Shown here: one piece after another, positions 26,365 to 35,557 of the stretch
Layout: every line of letters starts with the position of its first letter
Numbering within the stretch: the first letter of the stretch is position 1
NCBI RefSeq assembly: GCF_900105905.1
Contig: NZ_FNSV01000005.1
Coordinates: forward strand, 6,386,001 to 6,450,000
DNA length: 64,000 nucleotides
Direction of reading: 5' to 3'
Origin: Rhodococcus koreensis
GTDB taxonomy: Bacteria; Actinomycetota; Actinomycetes; Mycobacteriales; Mycobacteriaceae
Made by a program: the position numbers and the translations under genes
The notes under the pieces: model-generated
Databases searched by the model: none
Told to the model about the DNA's origin: nothing
The model's input: only the letters and a program-made list of their open reading frames with translations

Positions 26365-27039
26365 CTAGCCGGCGTCCTGCTGCGCGAGTTGCGCCTTGAT
26401 CCGCGCGGTCGCGTCCAGGAGCGAATCGTTGTTGACCGCGGCGGCCGCGGCGTCGTCGTGCTCCCGGGCGGACTCGACGAGACGCTGCTGGTACTTCCAC
26501 AGCGAGTCGTCCTCGGTCGTGTCGACGGTGCCCTCGGCGCCGACGATCTTGTATGCCCGGCAACGCTGCCACAGCGTGCGGATCGTGTCGACCAGCACGG
26601 GATTCTCGGCGGCCTCGTACAGGATCGTCAGCAGCGCCTCGTCGTGGTCGAGATAGGCCACCACACGCCGCTCGTCGAGGGCGGTGCGCATGAGAGTGAA
26701 CTCGTCCTGCATCCGGGTACTGTCCGCAGCGCTGATTCGCTGGGCGCCGAGCCGGGCGGCCTCCACCTCGAGCAACCGGCGCACGTCGTAGACGTGCACC
26801 AACTCGGCGAGGGTGAGGCCCTTGACCACTGCCCCCTTGTGCGGTGATCGCTCGGCCAACCCGGCTTCCTCGAGCCGGCGGATCGCCTCGCGCACCGGCA
26901 TCACGCTGGTTCCCACCTGTTCGGCGAGATCTCGCACTCGCAGGCGGGCACCGGCAGGCAGATCACCGTTCATGATCGACTCGTGGATCATGTCGTAGAC
27001 CTGGTCGGTCAACAGTGACGTTTCGGCGCGCTTGGACAT
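26365..27039 (-). CDS. GntR-family regulator (FadR subfamily, FCD domain)
   Basis: A 224-residue regulator. The N-terminal winged HTH (about 10-72) includes LLTDQVYDMIHESIMNGDLP, LRVRDLAEQVGTSVMPVREA and IRRLEEAGL. The C-terminal all-helical FCD domain has the metal/ligand residues in VYDVRRLLEVEAARLGAQRI and YLDHDEALLTILYEAAEN. The ATG at 27039 is used; a GTG two codons upstream is possible and neither has a strong ribosome site. It converges on the copper amine oxidase operon and is divergent from the S15 hydrolase gene. Confidence 0.87.
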   Translation of the reverse strand: MSKRAETSLLTDQVYDMIHESIMNGDLPAGARLRVRDLAEQVGTSVMPVREAIRRLEEAGLAERSPHKGAVVKGLTLAELVHVYDVRRLLEVEAARLGAQRISAADSTRMQDEFTLMRTALDERRVVAYLDHDEALLTILYEAAENPVLVDTIRTLWQRCRAYKIVGAEGTVDTTEDDSLWKYQQRLVESAREHDDAAAAAVNNDSLLDATARIKAQLAQQDAG

Positions 27040-27115
27040 TGCCACGACTCAAATATAAACGGCACGGTCGCTCGGGTGTCGCGACATACCGGCAATCCGA
27101 GTTGGTCACAGTTCC

Positions 27116-27131
27116 AGAGCGTTTACGCTCT
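27116..27131. promoter_or_regulatory. Inverted repeat in the GntR/S15-hydrolase divergent region
   Basis: AGAGCG (27116-27121), TTTA, CGCTCT (27126-27131): a perfect 16-base palindrome-like element just ahead of GGAGG and the hydrolase start, 77 bases from the GntR start. It could be the GntR operator. It does not match the common FadR-type core, so confidence is low. Confidence 0.35.
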
Positions 27132-27151
27132 TCGGAGGTTCTCCGGACGGC

Positions 27152-28984
27152 GTGACGGATGGCGGGTGGGCTGTGAATCGCAGGGTGGGCAGATCGACGC
27201 TGACGATGGCGGTGGCCGCGGCCACCGTCCTGACACCGATCGCGGCAGCCGCTCCGGCGACCGCCGACGCGGGCGGGTTCACGAAGACGACGCTCCATTT
27301 CCAGGTCTTCGTCGGACCGAACCGCGACGTACCGTGCGACGTGATCGGCGACGTGTACAAACCGGATGCGGCGTCGGCGTCGAATCGCGTCCCCGCCGTC
27401 CTCACCACCAACGGCTTCGGCGGTTCCAAGAACGATCAGGCCGGTATCGGCTCGTTCCTCGCCTCGCGGGGCTACGCGGTGCTCGCCTATTCCGGGCTGG
27501 GCTTCGGCGGTTCGGGCTGCAAGATCCACATGGACAACCCCGAGTACGACGGAGTTGCGGCGAGTGAACTGGTGAGCTTCCTCGGCGGACGCGACGGGAC
27601 TGCGTTCGTCGATCCTGCGCACACCGTTCCCGTTGCGGGTCTCGACTACGTGGTGCAGGACGCGACGGCCCACCACGGCACGGCCGAGGCGAACGATCCG
27701 CGGGTGGGGATGATCGGTGGGTCCTACGGCGGGGCGGTGCAGTTCGCCGCGGCGTCGGTGGACCCACGGATCGACACGATCATCCCGATGATCACCTGGA
27801 ACGACCTCAGCTACTCGCTCGCGCCCAACAGCATCGACCAGACGTCCGGGGTCAGCACGTCGGTTCCCGGGGCATCGAAGGTGGTGTGGTCGCTGACGTT
27901 CGGGGCCGTCGGTGTTACCAACCCCCGCGCGGAGGGCTACGCGCAGGACCCGGTGCGGGCCCTGGGGTGCCCCAACTTCGCCGATCCCGCATGCCCCGCG
28001 CTGGCACAGTCCGCGGTGCAGGGTTTCCCGGACCCGGCGTCCGTCGACTTCCTGCGGCAGTCCTCCGTGGTGTCGTACGCCCATCGCGTGAAGATCCCGG
28101 TGCTGCTGCTGCAGGGTCAGCAGGACACGCTGTTCGACCTCAACGAGTCGAAGGCCACCTTCGAGACGCTGCAGGCACAGGGCAACGACGTGAAGATGAT
28201 CTGGCACAGCTGGGGGCATTCCAACCTGACTCCCGCCGAGGGCGAGATCAACATGAAGGACCCCAACCCCGACACCCAGTACGAGGCGGGCCGGATCATC
28301 GACTGGTTCGACCACTACCTGCGGGACAGCGGGGCGGACACCGGGCCGGTATTCAGCTACTTCCGCAACTGGGTCGACTACACCGGCAACGCCACACCCG
28401 CGTACGCCGAATCCTCGGACGTCTCGGTGGGTCAGGACTATTCGCTCTACCTCTCCGGTGACGGCGCACTGACCGACCGCCGCGACCGCATCGTGGCCGG
28501 CGCCCAGACGCTGAACACGCTGCCCGGCGGACTCCCCACCGACCGCGAGGCACCGGACACGAGGCCGAACGCCCCGGTCCCGCAGAGTGTCGAGCCCGGA
28601 ACCGAGGCCGAGTGGTCGTCGGGGATCCTCGATGCCCCGTTGGACGTGGTCGGAGCGCCCCTGCTCGACGTCCGGGTCACCGCCGCACCCGCGGTCACCG
28701 GTGCCGAAGACGCGGTGGTGGTCTTCGCCAAGCTGTACGACGTGGCTCCCGACGGCACCGAGACGCTGATCAACGGGCAGGTCGCGCCGGTGCGGATGGT
28801 GGCACCCGGCGAGCCCGTGCGGGTCGTGATGCCGGCGATCGTCCATCGCTTCGGTGAGGGGCACCGTGTTCGCCTCGTGGTGGCCGGCGGCGATCAGAGC
28901 TTCCGCGGCGGGCTGGTGCCGCATCAGGTCACCATCGCCGCGGGCGACCCGGGGCAGGCGCTGGTGCTGCCGGTGACGGGCTGA
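27152..28984 (+). CDS. Secreted CocE/NonD-type hydrolase (peptidase S15 family)
   Basis: About 610 residues. An exported alpha/beta hydrolase: basic N terminus and hydrophobic stretch TLTMAVAAATVLTPIAAAAP with a probable cleavage near ATADA. The nucleophile elbow is VGMIGGSYGGAVQFAAASVD; the acid is in LLLQGQQDTLFDLNES and the His in IWHSWGHSNL. A C-terminal jelly-roll domain (X-Pro dipeptidyl-peptidase C-terminal type) runs from about residue 480 and includes LDVVGAPLLDVRV. The family hydrolyses peptides or esters; the substrate is unknown. Starts at GTG 27152 or GTG 27173; neither has an ideal ribosome site. Confidence 0.86.
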   Translation: MTDGGWAVNRRVGRSTLTMAVAAATVLTPIAAAAPATADAGGFTKTTLHFQVFVGPNRDVPCDVIGDVYKPDAASASNRVPAVLTTNGFGGSKNDQAGIGSFLASRGYAVLAYSGLGFGGSGCKIHMDNPEYDGVAASELVSFLGGRDGTAFVDPAHTVPVAGLDYVVQDATAHHGTAEANDPRVGMIGGSYGGAVQFAAASVDPRIDTIIPMITWNDLSYSLAPNSIDQTSGVSTSVPGASKVVWSLTFGAVGVTNPRAEGYAQDPVRALGCPNFADPACPALAQSAVQGFPDPASVDFLRQSSVVSYAHRVKIPVLLLQGQQDTLFDLNESKATFETLQAQGNDVKMIWHSWGHSNLTPAEGEINMKDPNPDTQYEAGRIIDWFDHYLRDSGADTGPVFSYFRNWVDYTGNATPAYAESSDVSVGQDYSLYLSGDGALTDRRDRIVAGAQTLNTLPGGLPTDREAPDTRPNAPVPQSVEPGTEAEWSSGILDAPLDVVGAPLLDVRVTAAPAVTGAEDAVVVFAKLYDVAPDGTETLINGQVAPVRMVAPGEPVRVVMPAIVHRFGEGHRVRLVVAGGDQSFRGGLVPHQVTIAAGDPGQALVLPVTG

Positions 28985-29102
28985 AAACGAGCCCCGAGCA
29001 GCACGTGATTGACATCACACCGCCTCGGGATCACACTGGGAACCCTCAATTGAATCCGATGTCAATATCAATATGACGTCGGCCGGTGGAGAGGAACCGC
29101 AG

Positions 29103-30242
29103 GTGACCGAGCTCGGAGGAGTGTGCGACCAGCGCTTCGCGGCGTTGCAGGACGCACTGAAGGACAATCTCGACTCCGGTGAGGAGCTCGGCGCGTCGAT
29201 CGTCGTGACCCTCGACGGACACCCGGTGGTCGACATGTGGGGCGGATGGTCCGATCCCGATCACACCGCCGAATGGGGACGCGACACCCTCACCAACGTG
29301 TGGTCGTGCACCAAGACGGTGACCGCTCTCGCCGCGCTGATGCTCGTCGACCGCGGTCTGCTGGACGTGTACGCGCCCGTCGCGAAGTACTGGCCCGAGT
29401 TCGCGGCCGCCGGCAAGGAGCGCGTCGAGGTCCGGCATCTCCTCTCGCACACCTCGGGGGTGTCGGGGTGGGATCAGCCGATCACGGTCGAGGACACGTT
29501 CGACCTCGCCGAATCGACGAAACGACTTGCCGCCCAGGCGCCGTGGTGGGAGCCGGGCACGGCGTCCGGATATCACGCACTGAACTACGGTCACCTGATC
29601 GGCGAGGTCGTCCGACGGGTCGACGGACGCACCCTGGGCCGTTTCGTGGCCGAGGAGATCGCCGGACCGCTGGCGGCCGACTTCCACATCGGATTGGACC
29701 CGTCGGAGTTCGGCCGGGTGTCGAACGTGGTCCCGCCGCCGCCGCTGCCGATCGACCTGGCGTCCCTCGACCCCGCCAGCGTCATCGTCAGGACGTTCAC
29801 CGGGCCCGGACCGGACGCCTCCGCGTCCTGGTCCGACGCGTGGCGCAGGGCCGAGAACGGCGCGGCCGGCGGTCAGGGCAACGCCCGGTCACTCGCCCGG
29901 ATCCAGTCCGTGGTGGCCTGCGGCGGCGAACTCGACGGCGTCCGCCTGCTGTCGCCGGACACCATCTCCCTCATCTTCGAGGAGCAGTCGAACGGCGTGG
30001 ATCTGGCGCTGGGGCAGCCGATCCGGTTCGGCGTCGGCTACGGATTGCCGACACCCGTGTCGGTGCCGTTCGTCCCCGAAGGGCGGATCTGCTTCTGGGG
30101 TGGCTGGGGCGGTTCGCAGGTCGTCGTCGACACCGAACGCCGGATGACCATGACGTATGTGATGAACAAGATGGGTCCGGGACTGCTCGGGTCCGACCGC
30201 ACCGCCCAGTACGCGACGGCGACGTTCGACGCACTGGGCTGA
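29103..30242 (+). CDS. Serine hydrolase, beta-lactamase family (class C-like esterase)
   Basis: About 379 residues of the beta-lactamase/EstB-like fold. The catalytic Ser-x-x-Lys is in NVWSCTKTVTALAALMLVDR; the Tyr motif is GYHALNYGHLIGEV; the third motif region is WGGWGGSQVVVD. HLLSHTSGVSGWDQP is typical of the non-penicillinase branch, which acts on esters or peptides. The GTG at 29103 is preferred because GGAGAGG lies about 8 bases upstream; an ATG at 29073 lacks a ribosome site. TTGACA at 29009-29014 may be its -35 element. Confidence 0.84.
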   Translation: MTELGGVCDQRFAALQDALKDNLDSGEELGASIVVTLDGHPVVDMWGGWSDPDHTAEWGRDTLTNVWSCTKTVTALAALMLVDRGLLDVYAPVAKYWPEFAAAGKERVEVRHLLSHTSGVSGWDQPITVEDTFDLAESTKRLAAQAPWWEPGTASGYHALNYGHLIGEVVRRVDGRTLGRFVAEEIAGPLAADFHIGLDPSEFGRVSNVVPPPPLPIDLASLDPASVIVRTFTGPGPDASASWSDAWRRAENGAAGGQGNARSLARIQSVVACGGELDGVRLLSPDTISLIFEEQSNGVDLALGQPIRFGVGYGLPTPVSVPFVPEGRICFWGGWGGSQVVVDTERRMTMTYVMNKMGPGLLGSDRTAQYATATFDALG

Positions 30243-30254
30243 CGCGGGGGAGGA

Positions 30255-31163
30255 TCAGGATGCCAGACCCTTGTCCTGCAGCCACTCCCGGGCGATGTCG
30301 CCCATGTCCTCGAGGTCGGCCACCCGCTCGTTCATCGCGATGAGATCCTCGGTCGTCAACGCCGCCGACACGTCCGCCAGCACGGCGCGGACGTCGTCGC
30401 CGGCCTTGTTCTCGTTGATGATCGGGGTGATGTTCTCCGCCAGGAATAGGTGCTTGGTGTCCTCGAGGGCCACGAGGTTCTCCGAACGCATCGCCGGGTC
30501 GGTGCTGAACACGTCCGCGACCTCGATCTGACCGCTGAGCAGGGCGTTGAGCGTGAGAGGCCCGCCGGCGTCCAGTGCCAGGAACTCCTTGAACGTCAAC
30601 CCGTACCTGTCCTTCAGGCCGGCGACGCCGTTCTCGCGGGTCTTCCATTCGGGCGGGCCGCCGAGAGTCAGTTCGCCGGCGTGGGGAACGAGGTCCTCGA
30701 TCGTCTCGAGCGAGTACTCGTCCGCGGTCTCCTGCCGCACCGCGAGAACGTCCTTGTCCTCGGCGGGCGACGGTTCCAGCGCAATGAGCCCGGCGGGGAG
30801 CTTCGCCTTGATCTCCTCGGTCACCTCGTCCGACGCCGTCGCGGTGGTCGCGCTGTCGAGATACTGGAGCAACGCGCCCGAGTATTCGGGCAGCAGGTCG
30901 ATGGAGCCGTCCCGGATGGCCGGTACGTACACTTCCCGGCTTCCGATGTTCAGCTTCTCCGTCACGTCGATGCCGTTCGCACGCAACGCCTCCGCGTAGA
31001 TGGTGGCGATCAGCTGGCTTTCGGGGAAGTCCGCGGAACCGACCACGATGGCGCCCTCGCTGCTCCCGCCGCCGTCGGCCGCGAGGGGATCCTTGCCGAT
31101 CCCGCAAGCCGTCAACGACATCAGGGTGGCGCCTGCCAGCGCGACGATCAATGCCTTCTTCAT
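30255..31163 (-). CDS. Quaternary-ammonium ABC transporter, substrate-binding lipoprotein
   Basis: A 302-residue OpuAC/ProX-type binding protein. The N terminus is a lipoprotein signal with lipobox LTAC (MKKALIVALAGATLMSLTAC). The mature part opens IVVGSADFPESQLIATIYAE, then SREVYVPAIRDGSIDLLPEY, the family core that binds betaine-like cations, and ends EDMGDIAREWLQDKGLAS. AAGGACA lies 5 bases before the ATG. It is the last gene of the lyase/ABC operon. The ligand is some trimethylammonium or related compound by family; which one is open. Confidence 0.9.
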   Translation of the reverse strand: MKKALIVALAGATLMSLTACGIGKDPLAADGGGSSEGAIVVGSADFPESQLIATIYAEALRANGIDVTEKLNIGSREVYVPAIRDGSIDLLPEYSGALLQYLDSATTATASDEVTEEIKAKLPAGLIALEPSPAEDKDVLAVRQETADEYSLETIEDLVPHAGELTLGGPPEWKTRENGVAGLKDRYGLTFKEFLALDAGGPLTLNALLSGQIEVADVFSTDPAMRSENLVALEDTKHLFLAENITPIINENKAGDDVRAVLADVSAALTTEDLIAMNERVADLEDMGDIAREWLQDKGLAS

Positions 31164-31174
31164 GGTGATGTCCT

Positions 31175-31924
31175 TCAGGTCAGCGAGGGCTCGGGTACGG
31201 ACGTGGGACGGGCCGCGACCGCGGTGTCTTCGGAGGCGGAGCGCTTGCCGCTGCGCACCCGCCGGGTGAGTCCGGGCGAGACGACCCGCACCGTGAGGAA
31301 CCCGATCGCGAGATCGAAGGCCAGCGCGAGGAGCGACACGAGGACCGCTCCCGCCGCCATCTGCGCGTAGTCGCTCTGCGCCTTGCCGTCGATGAGGAGT
31401 CGTCCCAGGCCGCCGAGCGAGATGTAGGCGGCGACGGTCGCCGTCGAGACGATCTGCAGCACGGCGCTCCGGACACCCGACAGCATCAACGGCAGCGCGC
31501 AGGGCAACTCCACCTCGGTGAGGATGCGCATCGACCGGAACCCCATTCCCCGGGCCGCGTCCACGGCGGCCGGGTCGACGGAGCGGATGCCCGCGTACGT
31601 GTTGGTGAGGATCGGCGGAATGGCCAGCAGTACCAGCACGATCAGGCTCGGAATCAGGTAGGCCAGCTTGCTCGAGAACGACGGCGCGATGACGAGCACC
31701 AGCAGGATCAGCAACCCGATGGTCGGGAGGGCGCGCAGCGAGTTGGCCAGACCGGCGACGACGACGGACCCGCGCCCGGTGTGCCCGATGTACAGGCCGA
31801 GAGGCACGGCGATCAGCGCGGCGGCGAACAGGGCGAGGAACGTGTACATCAGGTGCTGGAGGAGGAGGGCCGGAATGCCTTCGGGCCCTGTCCAATGAGC
31901 ACCGTCGAGCAGGAAGTCGATCAT
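31175..31924 (-). CDS. ABC transporter permease (OpuCB/OpuCD type)
   Basis: A 249-residue inner-membrane subunit of an osmoprotectant-type importer with about six hydrophobic segments (for example YTFLALFAAALIAVPLGLYI and LPTIGLLILLVLVIAPSF). The EAA loop that contacts the ATPase is AARGMGFRSMRILTEVELPC. Its ATG overlaps the stop of the preceding permease gene (ATGA). The C-terminal 30 residues are charged and Ser/Pro-rich. It pairs with the second permease as a heterodimer. Confidence 0.9.
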   Translation of the reverse strand: MIDFLLDGAHWTGPEGIPALLLQHLMYTFLALFAAALIAVPLGLYIGHTGRGSVVVAGLANSLRALPTIGLLILLVLVIAPSFSSKLAYLIPSLIVLVLLAIPPILTNTYAGIRSVDPAAVDAARGMGFRSMRILTEVELPCALPLMLSGVRSAVLQIVSTATVAAYISLGGLGRLLIDGKAQSDYAQMAAGAVLVSLLALAFDLAIGFLTVRVVSPGLTRRVRSGKRSASEDTAVAARPTSVPEPSLT

Positions 31925-32571
31925 GAGGTGACCACCTTCGGGGTCCACGGGGTGAGTAACCGGTTAGCGAGCACGATGAGGAGGTCGAGAACCAGGGCCA
32001 GCAGCAGGCTGAGCGCGATACCGGCGATGATGGGTGTGTAGAAACGCAACTGGAAGCCCTGGGTGAACAGCGAACCGATCTGCGGGATCCCGAGCAGAGC
32101 GGCGAGCGAGACCAGGCTGACGTTCGACACCACGGCCACCCGCAGGCCCGCGCAGATGACGGGAACACCTACCGGGAGCTGAACTTTGAGCAGGGTCTGA
32201 TACGGCCGGTAGCCCATCGCCGTCGCGGCGAGCACGGTTTCCTGGGGCACCGAGTCGAGGGCGTCGGCGACGACGCGAACCAGCATGGCGACGGTGTAGA
32301 TCGTCAGGGCGACGATGATGTTCATCGGATCGAGGATCTTCGTCCCGAGGATCGGCGGCAGCAGGACGAACAGGGCGAGCGACGGGATCGTGTAGAGCAG
32401 GCCGGCGGTCCCCACCACGTACGGGTTGATCCGGCGATTGCGGTGTGCGAGCCAGCCGATGGGCAACGCGACGATCACGCCGACGACGATCGGGACAAGG
32501 GAGAGCAGGATGTGCCAGCCGACGAGTTCGACGATGCGGTCGGACTGGCGGCCGAGCCATTCGAAGTTCAT
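31921..32571 (-). CDS. ABC transporter permease (OpuCB/OpuCD type)
   Basis: A 216-residue permease with about six membrane segments, starting HILLSLVPIVVGVIVALPIG and including YTIPSLALFVLLPPILGTKI. The EAA-like loop is AATAMGYRPYQTLLKVQLPV. Its start overlaps the ATPase stop by 4 bases (ATGA) and its stop overlaps the next permease start, so the three membrane-complex genes are tightly coupled in fixed stoichiometry. Confidence 0.9.
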   Translation of the reverse strand: MNFEWLGRQSDRIVELVGWHILLSLVPIVVGVIVALPIGWLAHRNRRINPYVVGTAGLLYTIPSLALFVLLPPILGTKILDPMNIIVALTIYTVAMLVRVVADALDSVPQETVLAATAMGYRPYQTLLKVQLPVGVPVICAGLRVAVVSNVSLVSLAALLGIPQIGSLFTQGFQLRFYTPIIAGIALSLLLALVLDLLIVLANRLLTPWTPKVVTS

Positions 32572-33677
32572 CGGGCCACCGCCCCCGCGAGATCCGCCGA
32601 CTCGATCGCCGCCACGGCCGCGTGTGCCGTCACGGTGCCCACGAGCACCCCGTCGCCGTCGACGACCACACCCCGCTTGCTGGGTGCGGACAGGGCGGCG
32701 TCGAGCAGCGCCCGCATCGTCCCGTGCGCATCGGCGACCGTGCCGCTGAGATTCACGTCGTACGGGTGAATGCTGCCGACGACCTTCGACGGCTGAACCC
32801 ACCCGATCGGCTTGTTCGCCGGGTCGACGACGAGAAGCCAGTCGTCGGACGTCCGCGCGAGGGCCTCGCCCGCCGAATCACCCAGACGAGCAACGGGTTC
32901 GGCGACCGTCTCCACGCGTCCGTCGAGATTCGCGAAACCCAGCGACCGGTAGCCGCGGTCGCGTCCGACGAAATCGGCGACGAACTCGTCGGCGGGCTCG
33001 GTCAGCAACTCCAGCGGAGTGGCCGCCTGCGCCAGGACTCCGCCGGTCCGCAACACGACCACCTGGTCACCGAGTTTGAGCGCTTCGTCGATGTCGTGGG
33101 TGACGATGATGATCGTCTTCCCGATCTCCTTCTGCAGTCGGAGGAATTCGTCCTGCAGCTGGCTCCGGACCACCGGGTCGACGGCACTGAACGGCTCGTC
33201 CATCAGCATGAACGCCGGATCCGCGGCCAGTGCGCGCGCGACCCCGACTCGCTGCTGCTGCCCGCCCGAGAGCTGCCACGGATACCGATCTGCGAAATGC
33301 GCGGCCAGACCGACCGTCTCGAGCAGTTCCATGGCCCTCGTCCGGGCCTCCTTCTTCGTCTTCCCCAGCAGCTTCGGCATCGTCGCGACGTTGTCCACGA
33401 TGGTGCGATGCGGGAACAGTCCGGCGTGCTGGATGACGTACCCGATCCGTCGGCGCAGCAGCGCCGGGTCCATGTCCGCGGTGGACTCGCCGTCGAGGGA
33501 GATGGTTCCGGACGTCGGTTCGATCAACCTGTTGATCATGCGCAACGACGTCGTCTTGCCGCAGCCCGACGGACCGACGAGGGCCGTGATCTTGCCGCTG
33601 GGGCACTCGAGGTCCAGTTCGTTCACCGCTGTCGTGCCGTCCGGGTACGCCTTGGTGACTTTGTCGAATGTGATCAT
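32568..33677 (-). CDS. ABC transporter ATPase with C-terminal CBS pair (OpuCA/ProV type)
   Basis: A 369-residue ATPase. Walker A is LVGPSGCGKTTSLRMINRLI, the signature is QLSGGQQQRVGVARALAADP, Walker B is FMLMDEPFSAVDP, and the switch His is in IIIVTHDIDEALKLGDQV. The last 110 residues form two CBS motifs (WLLVVDPANKPIGWVQPSKV and SKRGVVVDGDGVLVGTVTAH), which in OpuA-type importers sense ionic strength or nucleotides. It lies 66 bases downstream of the lyase gene in the same operon. Confidence 0.92.
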   Translation of the reverse strand: MITFDKVTKAYPDGTTAVNELDLECPSGKITALVGPSGCGKTTSLRMINRLIEPTSGTISLDGESTADMDPALLRRRIGYVIQHAGLFPHRTIVDNVATMPKLLGKTKKEARTRAMELLETVGLAAHFADRYPWQLSGGQQQRVGVARALAADPAFMLMDEPFSAVDPVVRSQLQDEFLRLQKEIGKTIIIVTHDIDEALKLGDQVVVLRTGGVLAQAATPLELLTEPADEFVADFVGRDRGYRSLGFANLDGRVETVAEPVARLGDSAGEALARTSDDWLLVVDPANKPIGWVQPSKVVGSIHPYDVNLSGTVADAHGTMRALLDAALSAPSKRGVVVDGDGVLVGTVTAHAAVAAIESADLAGAVAR

Positions 33678-33743
33678 CCGCGTGCTACTTTCGTGTAGTC
33701 CGGGAGGTGAGGCGCCCGGAAGTTCGGTGTCGGTGGGACTGCT

Positions 33744-35240
33744 CTACCGAGCTGTGTCTTTCTCCGGATTCGGCAACTGTTCCAGGAACTTCACCGCAGC
33801 TTTCAGGTCGTCGCTCAGGGGGCGGTCGGTGGTCCGGGGGTCCAGGCACGTGCGCGCACGGTGCAGGTAGGCACCGAGTTCGGTGTCCGTGTCCAGGTCG
33901 CGGTGCTGCTGGCCGAGCGCCCGCACCGCCGAGATCAGTTCGCACGCAAGAACGATGCGTGACTGCGCGAGGATGTCGGTGAGCTGGGTGGCGGCCTGGG
34001 ACGCGAAACTCGCGTGGTCCTCGGTGCCGCGGGAGATGACCGTGTGCCCGAGGGAACCCGGCGCGGCGGCCATCCGGATCTCCGCGATGGCCGCGGACGT
34101 CGTGTACTCCAGCAGCATGGTGCCGCTGCTGCCTGCCGGACCGTCGGCCAGGAACGGCCGCAGGCCGGTGACCGCCGGATCCGACAGGTTGGCCAACCTG
34201 CACTGCGACAGCAACGCCGCGCTCGACAGCGCGAGTTTCGCCTCGTCCACAGCGAGGGCGATCGGCATCCCGTGGAAGTTGCCGTTGTGGAACACGGCGT
34301 CGTCCTCGACGGAGATGAGCGGGTTCTCGGAGGACGAGTTCATCTCGATCGCGAGGGTCCCCCGCAGTCGTTGCAGCGCCTGCCAGGTGGCGCCGAGGAT
34401 CTGGGGGAGGGCGCGGAACCCGTAGGAGTCCTGCACCCGGGCGGCCCGGACGTCGTGGTCGGCGAGGAGTTCCCGGACCCGGCCCGCCACCTCCTCCTGG
34501 CCGAGGTGCCTGCGGGCCGCCTGCACCCGTGCGGCGAACGGCTCGACGGAACTGCGCGTCGCCAGCAGCGACAGCACGCCGACGATCAACGAATGCTCCA
34601 GCCAGTTCGCCACGCTGTCGGTGGCCGTGGCGGCGAGCGCGACGGTCATCGCGTTCGTCGAGATCAGGGGGAGCGCGTCACCCTGATGCGCCGTCCACCG
34701 GGGCACGACCCGGCCGTCCCGCAGCGGTGTCTCGCCCATCAGCCCGAGTGCGATCTCGGAGAACGCGCTGAGGTCGCCGGTGCCGATGGCCCCACGAGCG
34801 TGCACGGCGGGCAGTTCGTCCGCGGCGACGGCATCGATCAGCGCCGTCACGATGTCGGGGTGCAGACCGGATCCGCCGTTGAGGATCTGATTGACCCGAA
34901 TGATCATCGCGGCGCGGACGACGTGGTCCGGCAGCGACGGGCCCGAGCCGGTCGCATGGCTGCGGAGCAGGCGGAGGTCCTGTTCGACACCGTCGGAGAC
35001 AGAGGTGTCCCGGTTTCCCCCGACCCCCGTGGTGCGCCCGTAGATCGGCTGGCGCGCGGCGATGCGCACCGCGGTCTCCCAGGAACGGCGTGCGTGGTCG
35101 AGTGCTGCGGGGTCGGGCGCGACGACGACCGGCTCCCGGGCCAGAGTCGTCAGCTGATCGACGGTGAGCTGGGAGCCGTCGAGCAGCACCGGAACGGGCG
35201 GGTGCGGTTCCTCCGTCGGGCGGGGATCTTTCGGGGTCAT
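33744..35240 (-). CDS. Aromatic amino-acid (histidine) ammonia-lyase homologue with deviant MIO triad
   Basis: A 498-residue member of the HAL/PAL superfamily. Conserved elements are present: YGRTTGVGGNRD (catalytic Tyr67), RVNQILNGGSGLHPDI, VQDSYGFRALPQILG, MNSSSENPLI and GNFHGMPIALAVDEAKLA. The MIO site is abnormal: where HAL has G-A-S-G-D, residues 153-156 read G-T-G-D in RGAIGTGDLSAF, one residue short and without the Ala-Ser-Gly that cyclises to the MIO electrophile. The enzyme may therefore not be a classic ammonia-lyase. It heads an operon with an OpuC-type importer, suggesting a quaternary-ammonium substrate such as ergothioneine or hercynine (inference). Histidine-utilisation partners are absent. 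Confidence 0.82.
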   Translation of the reverse strand: MTPKDPRPTEEPHPPVPVLLDGSQLTVDQLTTLAREPVVVAPDPAALDHARRSWETAVRIAARQPIYGRTTGVGGNRDTSVSDGVEQDLRLLRSHATGSGPSLPDHVVRAAMIIRVNQILNGGSGLHPDIVTALIDAVAADELPAVHARGAIGTGDLSAFSEIALGLMGETPLRDGRVVPRWTAHQGDALPLISTNAMTVALAATATDSVANWLEHSLIVGVLSLLATRSSVEPFAARVQAARRHLGQEEVAGRVRELLADHDVRAARVQDSYGFRALPQILGATWQALQRLRGTLAIEMNSSSENPLISVEDDAVFHNGNFHGMPIALAVDEAKLALSSAALLSQCRLANLSDPAVTGLRPFLADGPAGSSGTMLLEYTTSAAIAEIRMAAAPGSLGHTVISRGTEDHASFASQAATQLTDILAQSRIVLACELISAVRALGQQHRDLDTDTELGAYLHRARTCLDPRTTDRPLSDDLKAAVKFLEQLPNPEKDTAR

Positions 35241-35557
35241 CGGAACTCCGTGATCGATGCGGTGTGCGGGTACTCACGAGGCGGGTGCGGACGACGTCGT
35301 CCGGCGTCTGCGTTCAGTGTGGTCTGCCTCACTCGTTCGAGATGTATAGTCCTGTATATACCGCACCCTGTCAACCGTCGGTTTCCGGCGATCGACAGGT
35401 TCGCAACCCCTTCCCGAGGGGCTGGCATTCCGGCTAGGTCGACCTCTCACTTCGATCAGTCCCTCTGTGATCGTCCGGAACGTAGGGTCTCGGGAGAGGT
35501 GCATATATGGCCATGCATCGATCCCGCTCTGACTGATCGACCGAAGGAATGAGTCCA
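35241..35557. promoter_or_regulatory. Divergent promoter region, lyase/ABC operon and formaldehyde operon
   Basis: 317 bases without a gene. Reading leftward there is TTGACA (complement of 35368-35373) followed by an AT-rich block. Two direct TGTATA copies lie at 35343-35348 and 35353-35358, 10 bases apart, a spacing that suggests a protein site. An inverted pair, TCGATCAGT (35452-35460) and ACTGATCGA (35532-35540), lies on the mscR side, the second copy 18 bases before its start. Functions are not proven. Confidence 0.5.

Noticed and set aside
33744..35240. Simple call as hutH (histidine utilisation)
   Set aside because: The Ala-Ser-Gly MIO triad is absent, no hutU/hutI neighbours are present, and the operon partner is a betaine-type importer.
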